64,000 bases of DNA from Candidatus Lambdaproteobacteria bacterium RIFOXYD2_FULL_56_26 (GTDB lineage: Bacteria; SAR324; XYD2-FULL-50-16): the NCBI GenBank assembly GCA_001783715.1, contig MFNF01000066.1:1-64000 (forward strand), read 5' to 3'. Below the pieces are notes generated by a model that saw only the letters and a program-made list of their open reading frames with translations, had not been told where the DNA came from and ran no database searches. The translations under genes were made by a program, and so were the position numbers. Below, one piece after another: positions 50,293 through 59,670 of this stretch; positions within the stretch are counted from its first letter, which is position 1; each line of letters opens with the position of its first letter.

Positions 50293-53088
50293 CTAGGGGG
50301 TGGGCGGTTGCTTCTTGCCCTTCCCCTTGGGTTTGGTTTGGGCCTCCAGTCGGCCCAGATAGGTTTGGTGTAGCTCCAGCAAAAAGCCCACCCGTTTCAT
50401 CTCGGTCTCCAGGCTGTCGCTGAGCTTCTTAAGCTCAGGGTTTAGGTTGGCCCTGTAGGCTTTCTCAACCGCTTTGTCCAAGGCCCGGTGGGCTTTGAGC
50501 AACTCGGGGGGCATGGTCAAAGGGTCGTACAGGTCGGCCAAGGTGGAGTTGGGGAAGTGGGCTCGGGCCACCAAAATTGCTTGGGCCAAAGCCTCAACTG
50601 CGGCAACCGTTTTGGGGTCCGGTTGGTCGGGCCAAGGGAAGTTGTTGTACACGATCCCCACCGAATACCGGTAACGGCTTTCTAACCTGCCAGCGGTGTA
50701 GCGCATCCAGTCCATGTGCAACTCAGAAGTCAGAACCCCCAAATTAAAAAGACTATCTGAGCAGATAGTAAAAATCTCACTGCCAGCAACAATTGTTTTA
50801 TCGAGTATGCTAATGGGAATATACTTCCTACTTTCAGAGCTTGTTTTTGGAATCGCTATATAGTTTTGAGTAGGCTGCCTTATTTCTCCAAATAAACTGG
50901 GTTGCTCAGCAAGCAGTCTTGTAGCTTTACGGTCGCTTTTGAGACGCTCCTCCTGTACTCTTTTAAGCCTACTCATTATTCCAGGGAATTTCCTAAACTC
51001 TTGAGAAGCTTTTCCGAGTAACCACAGGCACCAACGGTCTTGATTATTCAGGTATTCCTGGGCATTGATGTACCGTCGGATCAGAGGTTCAGCCCCTGGA
51101 TTTTCATGAATGAATTCTACTTTCTCATCACTAGAAAGCAGCAAGTTTCCCTTCCCATCATTTGGCATACTTCCAAATGACATTTTGGGGGCCGTGCAAA
51201 TGGAGCTACTTCTTTTTTTAATAACTACATTGGCTCCATCAACCAAATAAGGGTTGATCTGCTTGGCACTGACTTCCAAGGGAGGCGAAGTTGGGGTTTC
51301 GTATTCAAACAGCCGTTTCTCGGTGCGGTTTTGACGGGCGAACCCGATGATGACGCAATGGACCGCCGCTTTGCCCCTGGCCTCACTGGTCCAAGAAAAG
51401 GTACGGTGGGCAAAGTTGATTTTAATCAGGTACTTTTCCATCAACTCGGCCCAAAGTATTCCTACTTGTTCACCTTGGGTGATGCTGTTGGTGGAGACAA
51501 AGGCTACCTCAATCCCAGTCTCCCGGATGTACTGGGCGGCTTTGAGGTACCAAGCGGCCACATAATCAAGCGTTCCAGCACCTTTAACGCCAGCAAAAAC
51601 CTTTTCCATGTCGGCTCGCTGAGAGGAGGTCTGGTACTTGGCTCCCACAAAGGGAGGATTGCCCAAGATGTAACTCAACTTGGTTTTGGGAACCAAGGTC
51701 ACCCAATCCACCGCCAGCGCATTGTCGTGCAGGATATTGGCCGACTTGGTCAAAGGAAGCCGGGCAAAGTACTGGCCAAAGTGCTCCCCTACCAGGGTGT
51801 TCATTTGGTGGTCGGTCAGCCAAAGCGCTACTTGAGCGATTTGGGCGGGGAATTCTTCGTATTCGATCCCGTAGAACTGGTCCACATTTACCTTAAAAAG
51901 ATGGTCCAATTTCAAGACCTGCTGGCCGGAATACAGTTGTTTTAAAACCTCCAACTCCAACAGCCGCAACTCCCGGTAGGTGATCACCAAAAAGTTGCCA
52001 CAACCGCAGGCGGGGTCCAAAAAGGTGAGGCTGGCCAGTTTGTCTTGGAAGGCCTCCAATTTCTTTTTGTTGCCCCGGATTGTTGCCAGTTCGGCTTTGA
52101 GTTGGTCCAAGAACAGCGGGCCAATCAATTTTAGGATGTTCGACTCCGCCGTGTAGTGTGCCCCTAAATTGCGCCGCTCCTTGGGTTCCATAACCCCCTG
52201 AAAAAGGCTGCCGAAGATTGCCGGGCTGATCCGGGACCAGTCCAACCTTGAAGCTTCGATCAGGGATTCCCGCATTTGCCGGTCGAAGGAAGCCAGCGGG
52301 AGGGGTTCGGCAAAAAGCTTGCCGTTGATGTATTCAAAGTCGTCGTAACAATCGGCCAGATTCTTAAAACGCTTGGGTCTAGGAGTATTGAGTACATCAA
52401 ACAGCTGGGCCAAGGTTCCGGCTAGGTCCGAGCCGTCCTCTTTGGTGAAGGAAAGCAAGAGGTCCAAAAAGAGGTTTTTTTCAAAAATTCCGGTGTCTTC
52501 GGCAAACAGACAAAAAAGCAGGCGGACCAGATAAACCTCCAGCGCCTTCCCTTCGTACCCCACCTCCTTGAGCTGGTCATGCAAGGCGGCCATTTTTTCC
52601 GCTGCCTTGAGGTTAACCGGGTCCTCCGCCTTGACCTCGGTGGTTTTGTAACCGGCGATAAAAGCAAAAACCTTGGTGAATTTTGGAAGGTCCTTGAGGG
52701 TGAAATCCGCACAAATTTGGTCGTTGTTCTCCAAATCATAAAGCCGAAACCGTTCAAAGTCCGAAACCAAAATATACCTGGGCAAGGCCGAATCGGGCAG
52801 GCCTTCAAAGTAGTCTTTGGCTTGGGTATGGGCTCGGTCCAGGTCCTTGCCTCTGGATTTTTGCTCGATCAGCAAGGTCCCTTTCCAGAGTAGGTCCACA
52901 AAGCCGGAAGTGCCGTCTAGCGTCTTGACTCGGCTTTCAAAGCCTGCCACTCGGCGACGGCTTACGCCAAAAACCTCAAAAAAAGCGTTCCAGAAGGACT
53001 GGGACTCCGCCCGCTCTTCTGTGGCGTTGGACCATTCCTTACAAAAGACTACAGCTCGGTTACGAATCTCGTTCCAAGACAAAGGCAT
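50293..53088 (-). CDS. MmeI-like (type IIL) DNA methyltransferase/restriction enzyme
   Basis: Nuclease motif D-X9-E-X-K (DLLWKGTLLIEQK); MTase DPACGCGNFL and NPPF (YILGNPPFVGAKYQ); C-terminal TRD region. Confidence 0.88.
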   Translation of the reverse strand: MPLSWNEIRNRAVVFCKEWSNATEERAESQSFWNAFFEVFGVSRRRVAGFESRVKTLDGTSGFVDLLWKGTLLIEQKSRGKDLDRAHTQAKDYFEGLPDSALPRYILVSDFERFRLYDLENNDQICADFTLKDLPKFTKVFAFIAGYKTTEVKAEDPVNLKAAEKMAALHDQLKEVGYEGKALEVYLVRLLFCLFAEDTGIFEKNLFLDLLLSFTKEDGSDLAGTLAQLFDVLNTPRPKRFKNLADCYDDFEYINGKLFAEPLPLASFDRQMRESLIEASRLDWSRISPAIFGSLFQGVMEPKERRNLGAHYTAESNILKLIGPLFLDQLKAELATIRGNKKKLEAFQDKLASLTFLDPACGCGNFLVITYRELRLLELEVLKQLYSGQQVLKLDHLFKVNVDQFYGIEYEEFPAQIAQVALWLTDHQMNTLVGEHFGQYFARLPLTKSANILHDNALAVDWVTLVPKTKLSYILGNPPFVGAKYQTSSQRADMEKVFAGVKGAGTLDYVAAWYLKAAQYIRETGIEVAFVSTNSITQGEQVGILWAELMEKYLIKINFAHRTFSWTSEARGKAAVHCVIIGFARQNRTEKRLFEYETPTSPPLEVSAKQINPYLVDGANVVIKKRSSSICTAPKMSFGSMPNDGKGNLLLSSDEKVEFIHENPGAEPLIRRYINAQEYLNNQDRWCLWLLGKASQEFRKFPGIMSRLKRVQEERLKSDRKATRLLAEQPSLFGEIRQPTQNYIAIPKTSSESRKYIPISILDKTIVAGSEIFTICSDSLFNLGVLTSELHMDWMRYTAGRLESRYRYSVGIVYNNFPWPDQPDPKTVAAVEALAQAILVARAHFPNSTLADLYDPLTMPPELLKAHRALDKAVEKAYRANLNPELKKLSDSLETEMKRVGFLLELHQTYLGRLEAQTKPKGKGKKQPPTP

Positions 53089-53320
53089 GGGTGGTTCCTT
53101 TTCAGTTGTGTTTACATCTCAATTCTTTCGGCCAACGGTAAACGAAAGAACCCCTTGGGCTCAACACAAAAAGGATGAGCAGGAAGAGGAATCCGCTTTT
53201 GGCCATTCTAGCCCTGGTCACCCCCACCCCAAGCTTGCCCAAAGGCTAGGGATGGGGCAGAGTTGGGGGGTAAGGCGGAGTTTGAGGCTTTAGCATCGGT
53301 CACTCTCTTTTGTTGGAACC

Positions 53321-54292
53321 ATGGAAACCCCCAAAGTTTTGAATTTTTTTTCCGAAGGCCAATGGGCCGAACTGTTGCTCGACCTGCGGCGCTGGAGCTT
53401 TTGGCGGACCTTGCTTTCCATGGTCGTGGGGATCACAATTTTTGCCTTGGCGATCAACGGCTTGGTGATCCAAAACCACCTGTTTGCCGGAGGGTTGACC
53501 GGGGTGGCGTTGGTGTTTTATTACCTGACCGGAAAGTTGAGTCTGGGGGTGATTTACTTCCTGCTCAACATTCCGCTGTTGGTTTTGAGTTACCGGAAGT
53601 TGACCCTAAAGTATGTGGTCTTTTCGGTGTTGGGCATGGTCATGGCTTCTTTGGCGCTGCACCTGACCGCCGGTTTTTCGGTGCCCCTGGACGACCCTTT
53701 GATGGGGGCGGTCATCGCCGGGCTGGTAGTGGGGACCGGCAATGGAATCTACTTTCGGTTCGGCGGCTCCGCAGGCGGGCTGGACATCCTGGCCACCTAC
53801 CTCAGAAAGCGGCTCTCCATCCCCTTGGGGACAACCTTCAACCTCTTTAACCTGGCGGTTCTGGTTTGTTCTTATTTCCTCCGGGACATCCATTCCACTT
53901 TTTATTCGGGCATTTTTATCTTTTGCTCCGCCTGGATGGTGGACAAGGTTCAGTCCGGCTTTTCCCAGCGGAATGCGGTGATGATCATCTCCGATGAGCC
54001 GCAAAAAATCGCCCAGGCGGTGATCGAACGGCTCGACCGGGGGGTGACCTTTCTGCACGGGACCGGAGCCTACCGGAACCACCCGACCGAGATCATCTAC
54101 ACGGTGATCAACAGCACCGAAACCGGGCGGCTCAAGGACTTGGTTTATGAGCTGGACCCTCACGCCTTTGTGACGGTACTCAACACCTTGGCGGTGATCG
54201 GCAAGCGGTTTTTGACTTGGGAGGATGCCGGTTACCGCAAACCGGCAGAAGAGGCTGGCCCCGATGGGCCCAGCAGCAACAACGCCCGGTAG
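53321..54292 (+). CDS. YitT/DUF2179 family membrane protein
   Basis: NGLVIQNHLFAGGLTGVALVFYYLTG, GNGIYFRFGGSAGGLDILATYL, C-terminal DUF2179-like GVTFLHGTGAYRNHPTEIIYTVI. Confidence 0.9.
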   Translation: METPKVLNFFSEGQWAELLLDLRRWSFWRTLLSMVVGITIFALAINGLVIQNHLFAGGLTGVALVFYYLTGKLSLGVIYFLLNIPLLVLSYRKLTLKYVVFSVLGMVMASLALHLTAGFSVPLDDPLMGAVIAGLVVGTGNGIYFRFGGSAGGLDILATYLRKRLSIPLGTTFNLFNLAVLVCSYFLRDIHSTFYSGIFIFCSAWMVDKVQSGFSQRNAVMIISDEPQKIAQAVIERLDRGVTFLHGTGAYRNHPTEIIYTVINSTETGRLKDLVYELDPHAFVTVLNTLAVIGKRFLTWEDAGYRKPAEEAGPDGPSSNNAR

Positions 54293-55191
54293 GCCCGGTT
54301 TTTGGGGGCCAAGAGGCTGGCGGCCAAGGGTGCGGCCAACTTGAGGGGTTGGGACTTTTGACCGCCCAAAGGCTGCAAGACCAATCCGGTGTCCTCCAGC
54401 TCCAACAGCCGCCACCAGGAGGGGGCCGGGGAGTCCGGGTCAGGAGAAAAAAACAACCACAGTTCTGCATACTGCATCCAGCCGACCTTCAGATCCGCCC
54501 CGGTGAACCTGTACCCACCCCAACCGAGCCCTTGGGCAAAGGCATGGGTGCGGGCGGTTTGTTCGGCTGGGCGGCCGGTTCCTGGGGGCCTGGTTTTGTA
54601 GGGGCACAACAACCGGACCTCCAAGCCCAGCTTGAGCGCCTGGGTGGCGAGGCCCAAGGGAGAGGGGACGGGCGGGACCAACCGGGTGGCCCAGGGGGGT
54701 AGTTGCGGGGACCGTTCCAGGCCCGGTGGGTACGCCAGGGAAAGGGACTTTTTGAACTTCAAGGCGGCGGCCCCGTCGGGGTAAAAATTTGCCGCCCTTT
54801 GGGTCTGCCGATAGCCAAGCTTGTGGTAAAAAGATTGGGCCAAACGGTTCTCTTCCCGGACCTCCAGGACCAAACGGTTGGCCCCCCGAGCCTGGGCCTC
54901 CCTTTCGGCCAGGGCCATCAATTGAGCGCCAATGCCCAGGCCTTGGGCTTGGGGGAGGACTGCTAGACTGAAAACCCGGCCATACTCGCCCCCAGGACCA
55001 TTTTTCCAGAGCAGATAAACCACCCCCAACAAGCGGCCCGATTCCTCCGCCACAAACACCGCCGACCGGTCCTGGGTCAGCAGTTCAACCAAAAGCTGCC
55101 GGTCGAAACAGTCGGGACCAAAGGCCGCCTGTTCCAAGGCGAGTAGCCCCAAGAGGTCCTGGGGCTTGCCGTACCGGTATCGAGCCGTCAT
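54232..55191 (-). CDS. GNAT acetyltransferase with C-terminal region resembling a decayed C39-peptidase-like domain
   Basis: GNAT: RVFSLAVLPQAQGLGIGAQLMALAEREAQARGANRLVLEVREENRLAQSFYHKLGY; extra about 150 aa C-terminal region. Confidence 0.75.
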   Translation of the reverse strand: MTARYRYGKPQDLLGLLALEQAAFGPDCFDRQLLVELLTQDRSAVFVAEESGRLLGVVYLLWKNGPGGEYGRVFSLAVLPQAQGLGIGAQLMALAEREAQARGANRLVLEVREENRLAQSFYHKLGYRQTQRAANFYPDGAAALKFKKSLSLAYPPGLERSPQLPPWATRLVPPVPSPLGLATQALKLGLEVRLLCPYKTRPPGTGRPAEQTARTHAFAQGLGWGGYRFTGADLKVGWMQYAELWLFFSPDPDSPAPSWWRLLELEDTGLVLQPLGGQKSQPLKLAAPLAASLLAPKNRAYRALLLLGPSGPASSAGLR

Positions 55192-55201
55192 TTTGGGGGC
55201 C

Positions 55202-56077
55202 TCAACCGACCAGATAACGGATCAACCGTTCGTACAGGTCCGAGGCCTTGGTGTCCTCGTCCCCGGCGTTGATGGTCGGGTTGTCGTTGACCTCGATCAC
55301 CACAAATTCCTCCCCCACCTGTTTGAGGTCCACCCCATAAAGCCCGTTGCCGATTGCCGCCGCCGCTTTGGCCGCACATTCGAGCAACCGGGGGTCCGCC
55401 TTGGCCAGCGAGACGGCTTTGACCGGTCCATAAACCGCCTTGCCGTCCGGGTGGTAGGTGGCTATTTTCCAATGTTTTTTGGGGATGGAGTATTGGCAAA
55501 CATACAAAGGCTCCCCGCCCAACATGCCGACCCGCCAGTCGAACTCGGAACGGACAAACCGCTGGGCCACAATTCTATCCGCCCGGCGGAAGTACTTTTT
55601 GCCAACCTTCAAAAAGTCTTCAGTGGTGGCAACCTTTTCCACATACATCGAAAAGGAGCCATTGGGGGCCTTGAGTACCAAGGGGTTGCCCAGTTCCTGG
55701 AAAACGGCCTGGGCCCCCGTTGGGGTCAATTGGGTTTCGTCCAAAAACAGGGTTTGGGGGATCGGGACCTGGGCCTTCATCAGGTGCCGGTACATGTTCA
55801 CTTTGTCGCAACAGATCAAGATCGAGTCCGGGTCGTCGATCACCTTGACCCCGTACATTTGGGCGGTCCGGGCGGCGACGTAGGCGGAGTTGAGCGGATC
55901 GGTAAAGGCCCGAATGTAGATGCCGTTGTATTCGGGAATCTTGAACATGTCGGGCCGGAACAAAAAATCGGTCCGGTGGCCCATCCGCTGGGCCAAATGG
56001 GCAAAACGCATGATCCCGGCCATTTGGTCGCCGTTGGAGATGGTGTTGCGTTCCACATAAATCCCTATTTTTGCCAT
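55202..56077 (-). CDS. RimK-like ATP-grasp ligase
   Basis: ATP-grasp cues LVLKAPNGSFSMYVEKV, GLYGVDLKQVGEEFVVIEVNDNPTINAGDED. Confidence 0.88.
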   Translation of the reverse strand: MAKIGIYVERNTISNGDQMAGIMRFAHLAQRMGHRTDFLFRPDMFKIPEYNGIYIRAFTDPLNSAYVAARTAQMYGVKVIDDPDSILICCDKVNMYRHLMKAQVPIPQTLFLDETQLTPTGAQAVFQELGNPLVLKAPNGSFSMYVEKVATTEDFLKVGKKYFRRADRIVAQRFVRSEFDWRVGMLGGEPLYVCQYSIPKKHWKIATYHPDGKAVYGPVKAVSLAKADPRLLECAAKAAAAIGNGLYGVDLKQVGEEFVVIEVNDNPTINAGDEDTKASDLYERLIRYLVG

Positions 56078-56703
56078 TTGACCTTTGTCTCCAGGTAGTT
56101 TCGCTCCGAGTTGCCCAACTCTTCAAAGGCCAGGGGGGCCAAGTCGCTGTAAAGCAGGGACCCATCGGGCAGGACAAAGACCCGCACCTTGGCCAGGGGG
56201 ATCTTGTACAGCTCCCAAACCTGTTGGGCGGCCCCCGCAAACCGGGTGGCCTTGCACCAGCCCAAAACCGCCCGGAAATGGACGATCTTGGCCCCAGGGG
56301 GGATCTCTTGGCAGCAGATGGCGTAGGTGTGGTTTCTTGTCATCGACTTGGCGGTCGAGGCCTCCCGGCCCGGTTTGAGGACGGTGCGGCTTTTGAGCAG
56401 GAAGGGGTTGATCGGATCGATCACCACCGGGGCCTCGAAGTAGCCGTTGCTGATGTAGTGGAGCGCCACCGGCAGTCCGGCCTGCTTGGCTTTTTCCAAA
56501 AAAAGCGGGGTGATGTAGGCATCCAGGATTTCTTTGGGGGTCGGGTGGACCGGGGTCCCCTGGTTCTCAAAGTCCTGGGAAAGGTAGTAGGGCATTTCGA
56601 GGTAGTCGTACACCCCGGCAAGGTTAACAAAAAACCCACCCGGTTCAAACCATGCAAAATGTTTGGGGAACGAGGCGGAAGGAGGTTTGGGCTCGGGCTC
56701 CAT
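56065..56703 (-). CDS. RimK-like ATP-grasp N-terminal (RLAN) domain protein
   Basis: PYYLSQDFENQGTPVHPTPKEILDAYITPLFLEKAKQAGLPV...SNGYFEAPVVIDPINPF; overlaps and precedes the ATP-grasp gene. Confidence 0.75.
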   Translation of the reverse strand: MEPEPKPPSASFPKHFAWFEPGGFFVNLAGVYDYLEMPYYLSQDFENQGTPVHPTPKEILDAYITPLFLEKAKQAGLPVALHYISNGYFEAPVVIDPINPFLLKSRTVLKPGREASTAKSMTRNHTYAICCQEIPPGAKIVHFRAVLGWCKATRFAGAAQQVWELYKIPLAKVRVFVLPDGSLLYSDLAPLAFEELGNSERNYLETKVKWQK

Positions 56704-57037
56704 AAACGTTTGAAGAAAAGGTTGGCAAGCCCCCCCAAAAGGCCGGATTTACGGGGCCAAGGGGCTTGTTTTCAGGCGTTGGGCCGAGCTTACCTTTTCT
56801 GTTTTGGAAAAAATAGGGAGATTTGTGGGGCCAAGCAGGGATTACCTGCAAAGCCTTGGGGCAAACCAAGGCGGGGAAAAGTCCCAAACGCAAACACCCC
56901 TTCTTTTGTGCCCCTCCCTGGGTGAATCTTTTGGCCGCCCGGCTTGACAGTCGGCCCTTGGGCCTGCAAGATCGGCCCAAACGCTGGGGGGCGGACAAAC
57001 CAGTTCCCCAAGGCAACGCCAAGTTCCTGGAATCCCA

Positions 57038-58645
57038 ATGTTAGTCCGTTTGAGCCAAATCAAAGTTCCCTTGGAGTTTGACTTCCAGGGGCTGGGGCAG
57101 AAGGTCTCCCAACTGCTGGGCTTTGCGCTGCTGCCCCAGTGGGGGCTCAAACTGGTGCATCGCTCGGTGGACGCTCGGTTTGCCGGGAAGCCGCCGGTGT
57201 TTGTGCTCTCAGTGGAGCTAGACCTGCCTGAACCATGGCTCAACCAGGCGGAGTCCGCCGGAGCCGAGCGGCTGGACCGCCCGACTTCCCAACCCAAAAA
57301 ATCCATCACCCTCCCCCCAGGCCGCCCCAGGCCGGTAGTGGTGGGGGCCGGTCCGGCGGGCTTGATGGCCGCTTTGGCCCTAGCCGAGGCGGGGCTCAGC
57401 CCCCTGCTCTTGGAGCGAGGCGCTCCGGTAGAAGAACGACAGGTCCAGGTTCGATCCTTTTGGCAACAAGGGCAGCTGGACGAAGACAGCAACAGCCTTT
57501 ACGGCGAAGGGGGGGCGGGGCTGTTTTCCGACGGCAAACTCACCTCCAGGAGCAAAGACAGCCTAAGGCTCCGGCGGTTTTTGACCCAGCTGGTGGAAGC
57601 AGGGGCGAGCGAAGACATCCTGGTGGACGCAGAACCCCACCTGGGCAGCGACCAATTGGCCCTGATCGTGCCCAAACTGAGGGAGAAAATCCGCAGGCTG
57701 GGCGGAGAGGTCCGGTTCCACAGTCGGTTGGACCAAGTTTTTTCCGACCAAGGCCGGGTGACTGCCATTGAGGTCAAAGGGGAGCGGATCGAGGCCGAGC
57801 GGCTGGTTCTGGCGACCGGGCACAGCGCTAGGGACGTGTTTCGTCTCTTGACCCAAACCCCGGCCCAGTTGGAGCCCAAGCCCTTTGCCATCGGGGTCCG
57901 GCTGGAGCTGCCCCAAGAGGTGATCAACCGCTCCCAATTCAAGGACTACGCCGGGCATCCAAAACTGGGGGTGGCCAGCTTTCGGTTGACCCGCAAGGAG
58001 GAACCGGGGGTTCGGGCTTGTTACAGCTTTTGTATGTGCCCCGGCGGGCTGGTGATTGCCTGTGCCTCCTCCAAAGGGCGGTTGACCACCAACGGCATGA
58101 GCCTTTCCAAACGGGACCTCAACTTCGGCAATGCCGCCTTTTTGGCCCCGGTAAGGCCCGAGGACATCCCCAGGACCGGAGACGGAGACCCGGCGATTTG
58201 GGATGGCTACAAGTTCCAAGAGCAGATCGAGGCCAAGGCCTTTGAATTGGGGGGCGGGGATTATGGGCTGCCTGCTTCAAGGCTCAAGGACTTTTTGGCC
58301 GGAAAGGGCACCAAGGACCTTCCTGCCGAACGGTCCAATACTAGAGCGGTGGGGGCCAATCTGCACCAGATCCTGCCGCCGATGATCACCCAAACCTTGG
58401 CCCAGACGATCCCCAAGATGTTAACCCAGCTCCGAGGTTCCTCTTTGGACCAAGTGCTGCTTTATGGGGCGGAAACCCGTAGTTCAAGCCCGATCCGGGT
58501 GACTCGGGGAGAGGACGGCCAGTCTTTGGGGCTCCGGGGGCTGTTCCCTGCTGGAGAAGGGGCAGGTTACGCTGGAGGGATCGTCAGCGCCGGGATCGAC
58601 GGCCTCAAGGCGGCAGAGGCGGTTTTGGAATCCTACGGAGCTTGA
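57038..58645 (+). CDS. FAD-dependent oxidoreductase (NAD(P)/FAD-dependent dehydrogenase)
   Basis: PVVVGAGPAGLMAALALAEAGLSPLLLERG; SLYGEGGAGLFSDGKLTSR; GLFPAGEGAGYAGGIVSAGIDGLKAAEAV. Confidence 0.9.
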   Translation: MLVRLSQIKVPLEFDFQGLGQKVSQLLGFALLPQWGLKLVHRSVDARFAGKPPVFVLSVELDLPEPWLNQAESAGAERLDRPTSQPKKSITLPPGRPRPVVVGAGPAGLMAALALAEAGLSPLLLERGAPVEERQVQVRSFWQQGQLDEDSNSLYGEGGAGLFSDGKLTSRSKDSLRLRRFLTQLVEAGASEDILVDAEPHLGSDQLALIVPKLREKIRRLGGEVRFHSRLDQVFSDQGRVTAIEVKGERIEAERLVLATGHSARDVFRLLTQTPAQLEPKPFAIGVRLELPQEVINRSQFKDYAGHPKLGVASFRLTRKEEPGVRACYSFCMCPGGLVIACASSKGRLTTNGMSLSKRDLNFGNAAFLAPVRPEDIPRTGDGDPAIWDGYKFQEQIEAKAFELGGGDYGLPASRLKDFLAGKGTKDLPAERSNTRAVGANLHQILPPMITQTLAQTIPKMLTQLRGSSLDQVLLYGAETRSSSPIRVTRGEDGQSLGLRGLFPAGEGAGYAGGIVSAGIDGLKAAEAVLESYGA

Positions 58646-58891
58646 CCGACCGCCGGAAGCGTGCCCTTTGCAGGATGTTTCCAAGAACCCCCCTCCCCTA
58701 AATCCATTCACCAAAGAGTTTACCGCTACACCTAGACTTTGGGCCTACAGGGGGAGCCCGATCCCAGAATCCAGACTGGATGGCGACCGGTAAAACTTTA
58801 GAGGTAAACAAAGAGAGGCGCAAGGACCGGTAAAGGCGCAAAAGCCACAGTCCAAAAACATGGGGGAACAAACAAGGGGGCCAGTTCCTCA

Positions 58892-58928
58892 ATGAGTGAG
58901 TGGCCTAGAGGCTAAACCACTCACTCAT
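58892..58928. repeat. Perfect 12-bp stem-loop between convergent genes
   Basis: ATGAGTGAGTGG-N13-CCACTCACTCAT; no U-run follows. Confidence 0.85.
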
Positions 58929-58951
58929 CCTTCCCTGGAGGGTGGGAGAGG

Positions 58952-59242
58952 TTACTTTACCTTTGCAACGGCATCCTTGAGCGCCTTGCCGGGCCGAAAC
59001 TTGGGCACCGTAGAGGCTTTGATCTTGATCTTGGCACCGGTCTTGGGATTGCGACCTTGCCGAGCAGAGCGGGCAACGGTGGTGAAGGTCCCAAAGCCAA
59101 CCAGAGTCACCCCTTTGCCGTGGGACAAAGCACCGCTGATGGTTTCAATGACGGCGTTGACGGCTTTCTCGGAAGCGGCTTTGGATTGACCGGTCACTTC
59201 GGCAACTTTGGCGGTCAGGTCTTTTTTGGTCAGGTTCGACAT
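58952..59242 (-). CDS. HU-family DNA-binding protein
   Basis: MSNLTKKDLTAKVAEVTGQSKAASEKAVNAVIETI...VTLVGFGTFTTVARSARQGRNPKTGAKIKIKASTVPKFRPGKALKDAV. Confidence 0.97.
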   Translation of the reverse strand: MSNLTKKDLTAKVAEVTGQSKAASEKAVNAVIETISGALSHGKGVTLVGFGTFTTVARSARQGRNPKTGAKIKIKASTVPKFRPGKALKDAVAKVK

Positions 59243-59670
59243 AATTAAAAAATGGAACGAGGTTGGGAATAGAGGTTCGATGCGGTTCTAGCGTATAGAA
59301 TCAAGGCCCGTCAAAGAAAAGATTGGGCTAAATTGGGCTACAATTGGCCCTCTCAATAAGGGGTAAAGGTTCGCAGCCTACCAAAGGCATGTTTTTTTCC
59401 CTAAATCAAACCGGTATTTCCTCGGTTTTAACCTACTTTAACCCCCGAAAACAGAAGATTTGCGACCCAAAGAGGAATTTTTGCAGCCCTTTTAAAAAGA
59501 GTTCCCCAGGACCAAACCCCAGCCGCCAAAAAAATGCAGCCGGGCAGCCAATCCCAAGGAAGTTCTAAAGGCAAAACCTGCTTTTTAATTTGCCTATCCT
59601 CAAGGTTGTGGCAAACTACCCACAAGAGCGATGTCCGCTCGATTTTTCACTTCTTCTTAGGATCAAGAGT

